Below, in pieces: positions 17,337-26,034 of a stretch of DNA of 48,248 bases. Origin of the DNA: Kribbella albertanoniae. GTDB taxonomy: Bacteria; Actinomycetota; Actinomycetes; Propionibacteriales; Kribbellaceae. Each line of letters opens with the position of its first letter. Positions within the stretch are counted from its first letter, which is position 1. The notes under the pieces were generated by a model. The model saw nothing but the letters and a program-made list of their open reading frames with translations, was not told the origin of the DNA and did no database searches. Position numbers and translations under genes: made by a program. The stretch covers positions 1 through 48,248 of the forward strand of contig NZ_SMKA01000031.1 of NCBI RefSeq assembly GCF_004348455.1, written 5' to 3'.

Positions 17337-18224
17337 CTATATGGCTTCCAGATCCGGACGGTCTCCGGCCAACTTCCGGGTGTCCAGCATCCGGGCCACC
17401 AGCGCTCCCGCGGCGGCCGCCACCTCGTTCGAGGCGGAGCGCGACGCAAGCTCCAGGAGTGCCCACAGATCGGCGGCCCGGCCGCGCTCGACGAGCGGCT
17501 CCCCGAGCCCCAGTTCGCTCCACCGGAGCACGCTCAGCACCCCGCCGGCCAGCACCGGGTCGGTGCAGAACCGGAACAGGTTGCCAAGATCGGCGTACGG
17601 CGAGCCTGCGTGAGCGAACTCCCAGTCGATCAGCCCCGTGATCTTGACGCTGTCAGGGTCGATCAGCAGGTTCTTGGGGTTGAAGTCGCTGTGCACGAGG
17701 CAGACCCGGTCCGCCGCGTCGTCCAGCAGGTCCCCCGCCATCAGGGTGAGATCCGACAGCACCTCTCGCTGGGCCGGCCTCAGCTCCAGATCCAGCCCGG
17801 CGGCGAAGTCCGTCAGGTCGGCATACCCGAACGGCTCCACGGTCAGGTCACCGCCGCGGAACATCCCGGCGGTCAGGAACGGCATCCCGCTCAGCCGGGC
17901 GAGCAACTCCCCCAGCTGAGCTCCGACCTTCCGTCGTTCGTCCGGACCGGCCGTCTCCAGGTAGACCTGCAGGTTCACGCCGGGCAGCCGCTCCATCAAC
18001 AGGTACGGCGGGTCCTCCCACGACCCCTCGCGCTTCAGATCGAGGATCCGCGGTACCGGTAGCAGCCCGTGCACCAACTGGAGCAGCGCCGCGTCGACGA
18101 CCGCCCGGTCCGGGTCCTTCACGTACAACTTCAGGACGGCATCCTCGCCGCCGGCGGTCACCGCGAAGGTCTGACCCTGGTAGCCGCCGGTCAGCGGAAC
18201 TGCGCTCGCCTGAAGTCCGTCCAC
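17337..18224 (-). CDS. APH-family phosphotransferase
   Basis: A 295-residue protein with the aminoglycoside phosphotransferase/choline kinase fold. Visible elements are the ATP-binding lysine (AVLKLYV, K32), the hinge region PYLLMERLPG, the catalytic loop HSDFNPKN (H178, D180, N185) and the metal-binding aspartate GLIDWEFAHAG (D200). The substrate cannot be told from sequence; actinobacterial homologues act on small hydroxylated metabolites as often as on antibiotics. It starts with GTG 13 bases after the stop of the SGNH esterase gene, so the two are probably cotranscribed. Confidence 0.85.
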   Translation of the reverse strand: MDGLQASAVPLTGGYQGQTFAVTAGGEDAVLKLYVKDPDRAVVDAALLQLVHGLLPVPRILDLKREGSWEDPPYLLMERLPGVNLQVYLETAGPDERRKVGAQLGELLARLSGMPFLTAGMFRGGDLTVEPFGYADLTDFAAGLDLELRPAQREVLSDLTLMAGDLLDDAADRVCLVHSDFNPKNLLIDPDSVKITGLIDWEFAHAGSPYADLGNLFRFCTDPVLAGGVLSVLRWSELGLGEPLVERGRAADLWALLELASRSASNEVAAAAGALVARMLDTRKLAGDRPDLEAI

Positions 18225-18237
18225 CCCGCCGATACTG

Positions 18238-19116
18238 TCAGAGCCTGGCTTGCGTACCGATCGCCGCCAGGACCGTCGGTACGGCGTTGCGCAGGCCGGC
18301 CGCGTTCGGGTGCAGCGGAACCAGGCCGTTGGTGAGCGCGCTCGGGATCAGCCCCTCGATCCACCGCGTCCCGATGGGCTTGCACATGTCGTGGCCGACG
18401 CTGGGCGTGGCCAGATCGACGTACGTCGCGCCGTGCGCACTCGCCTGCTCGGCCATCCGGCGGTTCAGCCGGGTCAGCGCCGACTGCAGGTAGTCGGCAT
18501 CGGCACCCCACACCGGCACGACCGGCCAGCAGCCGCCCTTCCGGATACCAGTCGGGTAGCCGACCATCAGGATCTTCGCGTGCGGCGCGCGGGCCCGGAT
18601 CTGCTCGATCACCGTCCCGTACGTCGGCGCGAACGCGTCGATCTTCTGGGCCAGCTTGTCCACGCCGCCCGCGGTGTTGGTCGCCTTGCACGAGGTCCCG
18701 ACCGGTTGCGGCAGCAGGTTCACGCAGGAGAACGCGAGCCCGACCAGCCCGATGTCGTTGCCACCGATCCCGACCGATACCAGCGTGGTGTCGGCGCTCA
18801 AGGCGTCGTACTGCGGTGCTGCCGTCCCGAGGATGATGCCCGGCTGCGGGTTCGCGAAGTGCGCGGTCGTCGCCGCGCCACAGGTCACGTCACGGAACTT
18901 CGCGGGCTCCAGCTCCGCGGCGATCAGGGACGCGTAGTTGAGCGCCGAGCGCGCACAGGTCAGCACCTCCTTGGCCGGCAGCACGAGCGACCCCGCGGCG
19001 AACGAGTCGCCCATCGCCACATAAACCAGCGGCGGAGCAGCCATCGCCGGCAGCGGCGTCAGCCCGCTGGCGAGCAGACCGGTCGTCGCCGCCACCGCTA
19101 TCAACATTCTCTTCAT
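18238..19116 (-). CDS. Secreted SGNH/GDSL esterase
   Basis: A 292-residue protein. Residues 1-27 are a Sec signal peptide (MKRM, hydrophobic core, AMA cleavage region). SGNH blocks are visible: GDSFAAG with the nucleophile S38, a glycine in block II, GIGGND (block III) and HPNAAG with the catalytic histidine. The usual Asp three residues before that His is absent (VPLH), as in Streptomyces esterases that use a Ser-His dyad supported by a backbone carbonyl. Six cysteines after the signal peptide would allow three disulfides. ATG 19116 gives a proper signal peptide. The TetR/SRPBCC pair is divergent. Confidence 0.88.
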   Translation of the reverse strand: MKRMLIAVAATTGLLASGLTPLPAMAAPPLVYVAMGDSFAAGSLVLPAKEVLTCARSALNYASLIAAELEPAKFRDVTCGAATTAHFANPQPGIILGTAAPQYDALSADTTLVSVGIGGNDIGLVGLAFSCVNLLPQPVGTSCKATNTAGGVDKLAQKIDAFAPTYGTVIEQIRARAPHAKILMVGYPTGIRKGGCWPVVPVWGADADYLQSALTRLNRRMAEQASAHGATYVDLATPSVGHDMCKPIGTRWIEGLIPSALTNGLVPLHPNAAGLRNAVPTVLAAIGTQARL

Positions 19117-19200
19117 GCCGCCGCCTTTGACGTTAAGTGACCAACCAGTAACAGCCCACAATGAGCAACTTTCAGCTTTTCGGCAAGACCTCGGCGCGGT

Positions 19201-19232
19201 TTGACTTATTTACGCTACCGCCGTAGCGTAAA
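19201..19232 (+). promoter_or_regulatory. Promoter overlapped by TetR-type palindromic operator
   Basis: A perfect inverted repeat TTTACGCTAC, four bases (CGCC), GTAGCGTAAA spans 19209-19232, four bases before the tetR ATG. TTGACT at 19201-19206 and TAGCGT at 19224-19229 are separated by 17 bases and fit actinobacterial -35 and -10 boxes. The palindrome covers the -10 and spacer, as expected for autorepression by the TetR protein encoded just downstream. The transcript would be leaderless or nearly so. Confidence 0.82.
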
Positions 19233-19236
19233 TGCC

Positions 19237-19803
19237 ATGACCCGGGGACGACCGAGAGACACCGCGATCGAAGGCAGGCTGCTCGCCGCCGCGGCCGAAG
19301 AGCTGCGCCGCGGCGGCTACGAAGGGCTGTCGATCGACCGGGTCGCCGAGCGGGCCGGGGTCGCCAAGACCACGCTGTACCGGCGCTGGGCCTCCAAGGC
19401 CGAGCTCGTGGTCGCCCTGATCGCCTCGATGCGCGAGGAGATCCCGTTCGAGCCGTCCGACGACCCGCGCGGCGACCTGACCACGCTGGTCGTCACGATC
19501 GCCGCCGGTCTCAGCTCGACGCCGACCAGCTTGATCGCAGACCTGGCCGCCGCGTCCGCTCGCGATCCGCGGGTGGGCGAGAGCGTCCGCGCGCTCTGGG
19601 CGGACCGGCACGGAGCCGTCACCGCCGTCGTCGCAAAGGCGCAGCAGGCCGGAATCGTGCTCAGCCACGTAGCACCCGCCGTACTGGTCGATCAGTTGGT
19701 CGGCCCGCTGTACTACCGGCTCCTCGTCACTGGCGAGCCACTCACCCCTGACTACGCCCGGACGCTGATGCTCAGCGTCCTTGGACCTGAGGAGTCCCCA
19801 TGA
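19237..19803 (+). CDS. TetR/AcrR-family transcriptional repressor
   Basis: A 188-residue regulator. The N-terminal DNA-binding domain contains the canonical helix-turn-helix (LSIDRVAERAGVAKTTLYRRW, about residues 30-50). The C-terminal region is a helical ligand-binding/dimerisation domain (LVDQLVGPLYYRLLV is typical). ATG 19237 follows the palindromic operator by four bases. Its stop overlaps the ATG of the SRPBCC gene as ATGA, so the repressor probably controls that gene along with itself. Ligand unknown. Confidence 0.92.
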   Translation: MTRGRPRDTAIEGRLLAAAAEELRRGGYEGLSIDRVAERAGVAKTTLYRRWASKAELVVALIASMREEIPFEPSDDPRGDLTTLVVTIAAGLSSTPTSLIADLAAASARDPRVGESVRALWADRHGAVTAVVAKAQQAGIVLSHVAPAVLVDQLVGPLYYRLLVTGEPLTPDYARTLMLSVLGPEESP

Positions 19804-20315
19804 TGCGTCGCCTGCTGGTAGGCCTAGGTGTCTTCGTCCTGCTGCTGATCGGCTACACCACCTACACGATCGTCCGGCCGACGGTGCTGCGCACCGAGGT
19901 CGAGATCGACGCCTCCCCCGACCAGGTCTGGACGGTCCTCGCCGACCGCGAGCACTACCCGGCCTGGAACCCGTTCATCGTCGCCTCGACCGGTGACCTG
20001 ATCGTCGGTGCGACGATCACCAACGTGCTGCGCGACACCAAGGGTGCGGAGACGACCTTCACCCCCAAGCTGCTGGCCGTCCAGCCCGGCCGGGAGCTGC
20101 GCTGGATCGGGCGGATCGGATTCGGCGGGGTCTTCGACGGCGAGCACGCGTTCCGGATCGAGGCGCTGCCCAACGGGCGGTCGAAGCTGATCCAGGAGGA
20201 GATCTTCCGCGGCGCCGCCGTCCCGTTCACCGCCGGCATGCTGCGCGACACGATCGAGCCACAGTTCCACGCGATGAACCAGGCGATCGCGACGCGGGCG
20301 GTCCAAGGTCGCTAG
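19800..20315 (+). CDS. Membrane-anchored SRPBCC (START-like) protein
   Basis: A 171-residue protein. An N-terminal hydrophobic segment (about 4-22) anchors it in the membrane. The rest matches the polyketide-cyclase/SRPBCC fold: EVEIDASPDQVWTVLAD at the start, HYPAWNPFI, then ELRWIGRIGFGGVFDGEHAF, and a long C-terminal helix. Such proteins bind hydrophobic ligands, and few have a defined role. It is coupled to the upstream tetR by an ATGA overlap, so its expression should follow the palindromic operator. Confidence 0.88.
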   Translation: MMRRLLVGLGVFVLLLIGYTTYTIVRPTVLRTEVEIDASPDQVWTVLADREHYPAWNPFIVASTGDLIVGATITNVLRDTKGAETTFTPKLLAVQPGRELRWIGRIGFGGVFDGEHAFRIEALPNGRSKLIQEEIFRGAAVPFTAGMLRDTIEPQFHAMNQAIATRAVQGR

Positions 20316-20324
20316 TGTGACCCG

Positions 20325-21125
20325 GTGGTCGAGCCGCAACGTATTGAGCTGACCGAGGCCGAGAGCTCACAGGCCAGCCGGACCTACTGGAACTCCGCCG
20401 CTGCCGAGTACCTCGAGGACCACGGCGACTTCCTGGGGGACGACCGGTTCGTCTGGGGTCCCGAGGGCGTCGATGAGGAGTCCGCGCAGCTGCTCGGACC
20501 GGTCCGTGGCAAGCGCGTCCTCGAGGTCGGCTGCGGTGCCGCGCAGTGTGCGCGCTGGCTGGTCGGCCAAGGCGCGAATGTCGTTGCCTTCGACATCTCG
20601 CTGGAGCAGCTGCGGATCGCGCAGCAGCTCGATGCCCGGACCGGGACCGCCGTCCGGACGGTCGCTGCCGACGCGACGGCACTCCCCTATGCCAATGCCA
20701 CCTTCGACATCGTGTGTTCGGCGTTCGGTGCGCTGCCGTTCGTGGCCGACGCCGGGACCGCGCTGCGCGAGATCGCCCGCACCCTCAAACCTGGTGGCCT
20801 GCTGGTCTTCTCGGTTACCCACCCGTTCCGGTGGACGATGCCGGACGACCCCTCCGAGGGCGGTCTGCGGATCGACAAGCCGTACTTCGACCGGACGCCG
20901 TACGTCGAGGTCGACGACGCCGGTACGCCGGTCTACGTGGAGCACCATCGGACGATCGGTGACTGGATCCGGGCGCTGACCGAGTCCGGGTTCGCCATCG
21001 ACGACCTGCTCGAGCCGGAGTGGCCCGCCGGTCACACGCTGGTCTGGGGTGGCTGGGGCCCGCATCGCGGGCGCTACGTGCCCGGTACGGCGATCTGGTC
21101 GGCCCGCAAGGAGGACTGTGCATGA
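20325..21125 (+). CDS. Class I SAM-dependent methyltransferase
   Basis: A 266-residue enzyme. Motif I VLEVGCGAAQCARWL (about 66-80), the acidic residue of motif II (VVAFDIS), ADATALPYANATFDIV (motif III/IV region) and LKPGGLLVFSVTHPF (post-motif) are all present, as in the Methyltransf_11 family. The substrate is unknown. It starts at GTG 20325, 9 bases after the SRPBCC stop. Its TGA overlaps the ATG of the acyltransferase gene. This links it to the polysaccharide group downstream and possibly to the TetR-controlled unit upstream. Confidence 0.9.
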   Translation: MVEPQRIELTEAESSQASRTYWNSAAAEYLEDHGDFLGDDRFVWGPEGVDEESAQLLGPVRGKRVLEVGCGAAQCARWLVGQGANVVAFDISLEQLRIAQQLDARTGTAVRTVAADATALPYANATFDIVCSAFGALPFVADAGTALREIARTLKPGGLLVFSVTHPFRWTMPDDPSEGGLRIDKPYFDRTPYVEVDDAGTPVYVEHHRTIGDWIRALTESGFAIDDLLEPEWPAGHTLVWGGWGPHRGRYVPGTAIWSARKEDCA

Positions 21126-22303
21126 GAAGACTGGGGATGACGACGCAGCACAGGTTCCCCGCGCTGGACGGTCTGCGCGTTCTGGCCGCGCTGGCGATGC
21201 TGACCGCGCAGGTCGCTCTGCACAGCGATGCTGGAGCGCTGTCCGGTCTGCTGTCGCGGCTGGACGTCGGCGCTGCGGTCTTCTGCGCGATCTCCGGCTT
21301 CCTCCTCTACCGGCCGCACGTGGTGGCGTGGTTCGAGGGCACACTGCCGCCGCTGACCCTGCCGTACCTGCGGAAGCGGGCCGTGCGGATCCTGCCCGTG
21401 CTGTGGGTCGCCGTGCTACTCGCCGCCATACTGCTGCACTCAGCTGACTGGTCGACGTACCTGCAGCACGCGACGCTCACTCAGGTGTACTTCGAGGGAC
21501 CGCCGGCAGCCGGTCTGACGCAGCTCTGGAGCCTGGCGGCGATTGCCGCGTTCTACGTGATCCTGCCGGCGCTGGCCAAGCTCCTGACCGGGTACGAGCG
21601 TCCGACTCGGCGCAGTGTCCGGTGGCGGCTCAGTGTGCTGGCAGGGCTGACGGTGGTCGGCCCGGTGTGGCTGACGCTGATGAGCGCAACGCACCACCCC
21701 AACGCCGGACTCTGGCTGCCCGGCTACATCGGCTGGTTCGCGGTCGGCATGGGCCTCGCTTTGTGGCAGGTGGCTCGCAGCACGGGCCGGCTCGGCTCAT
21801 CGGCCCTCGACATCCTCACCACGATCCCCGGGACCGTCTGGGGTGTCGCAGCCGCGCTCTTGCTGCTCGCCGCGACTCCGCTGGCCGGTCCATACGATCT
21901 GTCGACCGCCACCCCCGGCCAGACCGCAGTGAAGAGCCTCCTCTACACCGGCATCGCAGCCTGCGTGCTGTTCCCGGCCCTGGCACCGAGCACACGCACT
22001 GCGAACTACTTGGGCAGCAGAACCGCCCGCCTAGCCAGCAACCTCACGTACGGCGTGTTCGCGTACCAGCTGATCGCGCTGACTCTGCTCGCGCGCATCA
22101 GCACGCAGTTCGTGTTCCTGTTCGTTACGACGCTTCTCGCGTCCATCGGGCTCGCTGCAGCCAGCTACTACACCATGGAGCGGCCTTTAGCTGGTGTCCG
22201 GACCGACGGGTCCGGCGGCGGTAGAACACCGCCATCGCCATCACGGCGAGCACTGCAAGCGAGCCGACCAGGAGACCGGCCCGATACACCCGGTCCGGCA
22301 TGA
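21122..22303 (+). CDS. Acyltransferase family 3 membrane protein
   Basis: A 393-residue polytopic protein of the acyltransferase-3 (OafA/NodX-like) family, which transfers acetyl or other acyl groups onto cell-surface sugars. The N-terminal FPALDGLRVLAALAML, the SGFLLYRP segment and about ten membrane helices fit the family, and the motif ASYYTMERPL marks the end of the conserved part. The final 40 or so residues are Arg/Pro/Ser-rich and overlap the convergent AftD-like gene for 179 bases, so the true function ends before the overlap. ATG 21122 overlaps the methyltransferase stop (ATGA). Confidence 0.87.
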   Translation: MRRLGMTTQHRFPALDGLRVLAALAMLTAQVALHSDAGALSGLLSRLDVGAAVFCAISGFLLYRPHVVAWFEGTLPPLTLPYLRKRAVRILPVLWVAVLLAAILLHSADWSTYLQHATLTQVYFEGPPAAGLTQLWSLAAIAAFYVILPALAKLLTGYERPTRRSVRWRLSVLAGLTVVGPVWLTLMSATHHPNAGLWLPGYIGWFAVGMGLALWQVARSTGRLGSSALDILTTIPGTVWGVAAALLLLAATPLAGPYDLSTATPGQTAVKSLLYTGIAACVLFPALAPSTRTANYLGSRTARLASNLTYGVFAYQLIALTLLARISTQFVFLFVTTLLASIGLAAASYYTMERPLAGVRTDGSGGGRTPPSPSRRALQASRPGDRPDTPGPA

Positions 22304-24707
22304 ACCGCGCGTTGACGAGCTGCTCCTCACCTGCGGGCAGCACCCAGCCCTGCTGCCAGCCGGCGACCCGGATCGGCGTCAGCTTCCGCCCACTGCCGTC
22401 GTACGCGACCCAGCCCTTGTTGTAGTTCTGCGCGACGGTCAGCACCGAGGGCTTGCTCGAGGTGGGCACTTCGAGTGTCAGCGCGGCCGGGTTCGGCCGC
22501 CACACGTTCACGCCGTGCACCGGCGTGACGGACACGTCACTGAAGCCTGCCTTGGTCAGTGTGACCTCGGTCGGGACCAGACCGCCGTTCGTCAGTACGT
22601 CGACCTCGTGCCGACCGGCCTGCAGTACGACGGGTCCCGGATCGCAACTGGTGAACCTGACTGGCCGCCGCTGCAGGAGGTCCCGCATCGTGCCGGTCAC
22701 TCGGGTCATCGTCAGCTTGCCGTCCACCTTGACGACCGGTCCGGACCCGCAGGACTCACCGACCCGGTCGTCCAGCCGCAGCGCCTGCCGAAGCTCGTCA
22801 GCGCCGACGACGCGAATCTCCGAGATCGCTACTGGCTTGTCTGTCCGGGCGAGTCGAATCTCGACCGTGCGCGCCATCCGCTCCCCGAAGCGCACATAGC
22901 CGTCCGCATCCAGCTTGCTGGCCGTGGCCGGGCCGCCGTCGAAGCTGAGCGTGACTTCGGTGGGCGCCTCGAGCGTTGAGGCGGTTCGGAACTGCAGCCC
23001 ACTCAGCTTCCTGGCCGTCGGCAAGGTCAACGTCAGCCTCGGGTCGCGGTCCGCGGCGTCTGCGACCCAGCTGGTGGTGATGTCCTGGTCGACGACCGCA
23101 CCCGGCCGTCCTTCCGGCGCAGCGACCGCACGGGACGAGGCGGTGACGCCGATCGGTCCGGACAGCAGTCGATCGAGCGCAGGCCCGTCCTGCGGCAACG
23201 CCGTACCTTTCAGCTCGTACGACGCGGTCCGCGGCAGGTCCACCGTTCGCAGCAGACCACCTGGCTCATCGGCATCGCGCGCCGTACTCGGCTGGCACAG
23301 CGACCGACCGGCCACGTGCAGACAGGCAGAGCGCCCGATCTGCGGGTTCCTGAGTACCAGCGCACTCGGCTGCCGGTCAGCCGCGGGCACCTCGACCCGC
23401 TCGGCCCGACTGCCTGCCGGCTGGTCCACACCGAGTTCCCGACGCTGCAACCCATCAGTCTGGATCAACGGCAACTGCCCGTGCGCACCACTCACGTCAG
23501 GACTGGTGATCGCCTCCCGGTCACCGCCCAGAGCCGACAGCACCGCCGGTACGTCGCTCGTCGTGCCACGCACCTCGACGAACCGCGACTCCGGGATCAG
23601 CCGAGCGACACGCGCGCCACCGACGTCGTAGATCTCCACACTCGGGTACTCCCCGACCGGCGGACCGAAATGCGCGACCCGCCGCAGACCCGCCTCGTCC
23701 AGCGTCTCGTGGACGACCGCCGCGGGAGGTACTCCGGCAGCACGGTCGTTGCGGATGACGACGTACCGGACACCGGCGTGCACCAGGGCTTGCTGCAGCG
23801 TGCGGTCGCCGACACCTGAGGCGAGGCGGCGCTCCACCTCGTCATCCAGCCACTGCGGCTGCGCAGTCGGTACGACGAGCACGTTGCCGCTCGTGTTCTG
23901 CTTCTCGATCCACGGCCGCCACACGGCTTCGTCCAGATCATCCACCTCACCACGTGGCTGGGCGAACGCGGCCGAGCGGTCGGCCGGGGTGCCGTACTCC
24001 ACGACCAGAAGCAGCGGGACGACCCACCAGACCGAGACGGCGAGGACACAGCCGAGCCAGCCCGCAGCGACCTTGAGCGTCCAGCGGTCGCGACGCCGGG
24101 TCAGCAGCCAGACAATCGGGAGGACGAGTGTCAGTCCGGCCGCGACCGGGTCCGCTCCACCGATCAGTGCGAACGCCATGGCAGACCAGCCGACCCGCCA
24201 CCAGCCCGACCGCGCCCGTGGCGTCACCAGCGGCAGCAGCACCCACGGTGCCATGGCCAACGGCCACACCTCGGCCGAGGTGATCGACATACCGCTGAGG
24301 AGCAGCGGGCTCAGCGCGTACAACAGTGCGACGGCGAACCGCGTCCAGGGCACGCCGTACCGCCAGGCGTTGGCCAGCTTCCACACGCCGAGGAACGCGA
24401 CGCACAGCACCACACACCACCAGAGCCGCTGCCCGACCCAGTCCGGCATCGACACTGCATGCATCAGCCACTGGAACGGACCGATCGGCAGCAGGTAGCC
24501 GAAGGACTGACTCTGCAGCTGCCCCAGCGCACTGTCCGGGTCCCACAGGTGCAGTGCGCCGCGCAGTAACGCAGTCGGGTCGTCGACCCTGGAACCGGGA
24601 GCAACTGGTCCCGGTGCGCGGTGAAAACAGAGTGCCGACAGCAACAGACAGCCCAGCACGAGCCTCGCTCGCCAGACCACCTGCTCGGACGTTCCTGCCT
24701 TCAGCAC
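22125..24707 (-). CDS. AftD-like (alpha-1,3-arabinofuranosyltransferase family) protein, short form
   Basis: An 860-residue membrane protein. The N-terminus (residues 10-235) has the opening membrane helices of an AftD-type GT-C glycosyltransferase, with DPTALLRGALHLWDP and YLLPIGPFQWLMH. The later part (from about 270: NVLVVPTAQPQ, ALVHAGVRYVVIRND, then carbohydrate-binding-like beta domains and a final helix) matches the extracellular portion. The middle of the membrane region, several hundred residues in AftD proteins of about 1,400 residues, appears to be missing around residues 236-268. Such enzymes extend cell-envelope arabinan or related glycans. It starts at GTG and is divergent from the flippase. 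The C-terminal tail overlaps the acyltransferase gene. Confidence 0.75.
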   Translation of the reverse strand: MLKAGTSEQVVWRARLVLGCLLLSALCFHRAPGPVAPGSRVDDPTALLRGALHLWDPDSALGQLQSQSFGYLLPIGPFQWLMHAVSMPDWVGQRLWWCVVLCVAFLGVWKLANAWRYGVPWTRFAVALLYALSPLLLSGMSITSAEVWPLAMAPWVLLPLVTPRARSGWWRVGWSAMAFALIGGADPVAAGLTLVLPIVWLLTRRRDRWTLKVAAGWLGCVLAVSVWWVVPLLLVVEYGTPADRSAAFAQPRGEVDDLDEAVWRPWIEKQNTSGNVLVVPTAQPQWLDDEVERRLASGVGDRTLQQALVHAGVRYVVIRNDRAAGVPPAAVVHETLDEAGLRRVAHFGPPVGEYPSVEIYDVGGARVARLIPESRFVEVRGTTSDVPAVLSALGGDREAITSPDVSGAHGQLPLIQTDGLQRRELGVDQPAGSRAERVEVPAADRQPSALVLRNPQIGRSACLHVAGRSLCQPSTARDADEPGGLLRTVDLPRTASYELKGTALPQDGPALDRLLSGPIGVTASSRAVAAPEGRPGAVVDQDITTSWVADAADRDPRLTLTLPTARKLSGLQFRTASTLEAPTEVTLSFDGGPATASKLDADGYVRFGERMARTVEIRLARTDKPVAISEIRVVGADELRQALRLDDRVGESCGSGPVVKVDGKLTMTRVTGTMRDLLQRRPVRFTSCDPGPVVLQAGRHEVDVLTNGGLVPTEVTLTKAGFSDVSVTPVHGVNVWRPNPAALTLEVPTSSKPSVLTVAQNYNKGWVAYDGSGRKLTPIRVAGWQQGWVLPAGEEQLVNARFMPDRVYRAGLLVGSLAVLAVMAMAVFYRRRTRRSGHQLKAAPWCSSWLQRARWTREAS

Positions 24708-24793
24708 AGGCGGACACTAACGGATCAGGAGCACTCAGTCGCTGGGCGTGGCCATAGTGATATCGAACTTCCAGCCCCGTACGGTGAGTGGCG

Positions 24794-26020
24794 ATGAATT
24801 CCGTCACAGAGCCAAGGCTCAGCTTCCTGCGCAGTGCCACCGTGGTCGCGGTCGGCATGGCGATCATGAACGTCGCCGCCTACGGCTTCACGCTGATCGG
24901 AACGCACCGGCTCGTGCCGGAGCAGTTCGGTGCGATCACCGCGCTGCTGGGGCTGCTGCTGATCGGCAACGTCGCCTCGCTCGGTCTGCAGGCCACCGGC
25001 GCGCGCCGCCTCGCCACCCACGCCGACGACGGGTCCCTGGCGCACGCCATGCTGCAGGCAGGTCGCCGTACGGCGGCTGGGCTGACTGTGGTCTGTTTAC
25101 TCGCCACACCGCTGCTCATGTGGCTGCTGCATATCGACTCGATCGTGGCGGTCGTTCTGCTGGCTCCGACGCTCGCTGGGCTGACTCTGATGGGTTCACA
25201 GCTCGGTGTCCTCCAGGGCAGCCACCGCTGGACCGAGCTGGCCGCGGTGTACACCTCGGTCGGTATCGGACGGCTGGTGCTCGGCGGTGGCGCGCTGCTG
25301 ATCCACCCGTCGCTGGACTCGGCGATGATCGGGCTCGCGCTCGGCGCCGCCGTACCCGCCGTACTGGGCAGTGTTCTGCTGCGTGGTGCTGCCGGTGGGA
25401 CACGTGCTCTGGTCAAGGAGGTACTGCGGGAGACCGCGCACGGTACGCACGCCCTGCTCGCGTTCTTCGTCATCGCGAACGCCGACGTACTGCTCGCCCG
25501 CGGCCTGCTCGACGGGCAGCACAGCGGGTACTACGCCGCCGGAGTGATCGTGGCGAAGGCCTGCCTCTTCCTCCCCCAGTTCGTCATCGTGATCGTGTTC
25601 CCGTCGCTGGCCAACTCCCCCGGCGACACGGTCAAACTCCGCCGCGCGATCCTCGCGGTCGCCGGCCTCGGCGTCTGCACAGTCGTGGGCACGCTCGTGC
25701 TGCCCGACCTGGTCGTCGCCGTGATCGGTGGGCCGGAGAAGTACGCGTCGCTCGGCCCGTTCACCTGGATGTTCGCGATCGCAGGCTCGGCGTACGCCGT
25801 ACTGCAGATGGTCGTGTACGCCGCCATCGCACAGCAGGAGAAACGTGCCGCCCTGCTCATCTGGGCCGGCCTGATCGTGCTCGCCCTCACCGCCGTCATC
25901 GTCCTCACCAACGGCATGACCGGCGTCAAGACCCTGGTCGCCCTCACCAGCGGCTGTGCCCTCCTGCTGTCGGCATTGCTGGCCGCCGGCCTACACCGCC
26001 AGCAGTCGACCGTTCGCTAG
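24794..26020 (+). CDS. Polysaccharide flippase (Wzx/MOP-like)
   Basis: A 408-residue protein with about twelve membrane helices. It opens RLSFLRSATVVAVGMAIMNVAAYGF and contains LVPEQFGAITALLGLLL, a pattern typical of oligosaccharide flippases of the MOP superfamily. These move lipid-linked sugars to the outer face of the membrane. It is divergent from the AftD-like gene (86-base gap), which supports a joint role in a surface glycan. ATG 24794 is preferred over GTG 24788 because of spacing from the upstream purine-rich stretch. Confidence 0.83.
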   Translation: MNSVTEPRLSFLRSATVVAVGMAIMNVAAYGFTLIGTHRLVPEQFGAITALLGLLLIGNVASLGLQATGARRLATHADDGSLAHAMLQAGRRTAAGLTVVCLLATPLLMWLLHIDSIVAVVLLAPTLAGLTLMGSQLGVLQGSHRWTELAAVYTSVGIGRLVLGGGALLIHPSLDSAMIGLALGAAVPAVLGSVLLRGAAGGTRALVKEVLRETAHGTHALLAFFVIANADVLLARGLLDGQHSGYYAAGVIVAKACLFLPQFVIVIVFPSLANSPGDTVKLRRAILAVAGLGVCTVVGTLVLPDLVVAVIGGPEKYASLGPFTWMFAIAGSAYAVLQMVVYAAIAQQEKRAALLIWAGLIVLALTAVIVLTNGMTGVKTLVALTSGCALLLSALLAAGLHRQQSTVR

Positions 26021-26034
26021 TCATACTCGGCACC

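Noticed and set aside
24748..26034. N-terminal extension of the coiled-coil gene through the flippase gene in another frame
   Set aside because: The flippase frame is clearly coding, the extension is Arg-rich without features, and ATG 26035 gives a sensible protein.
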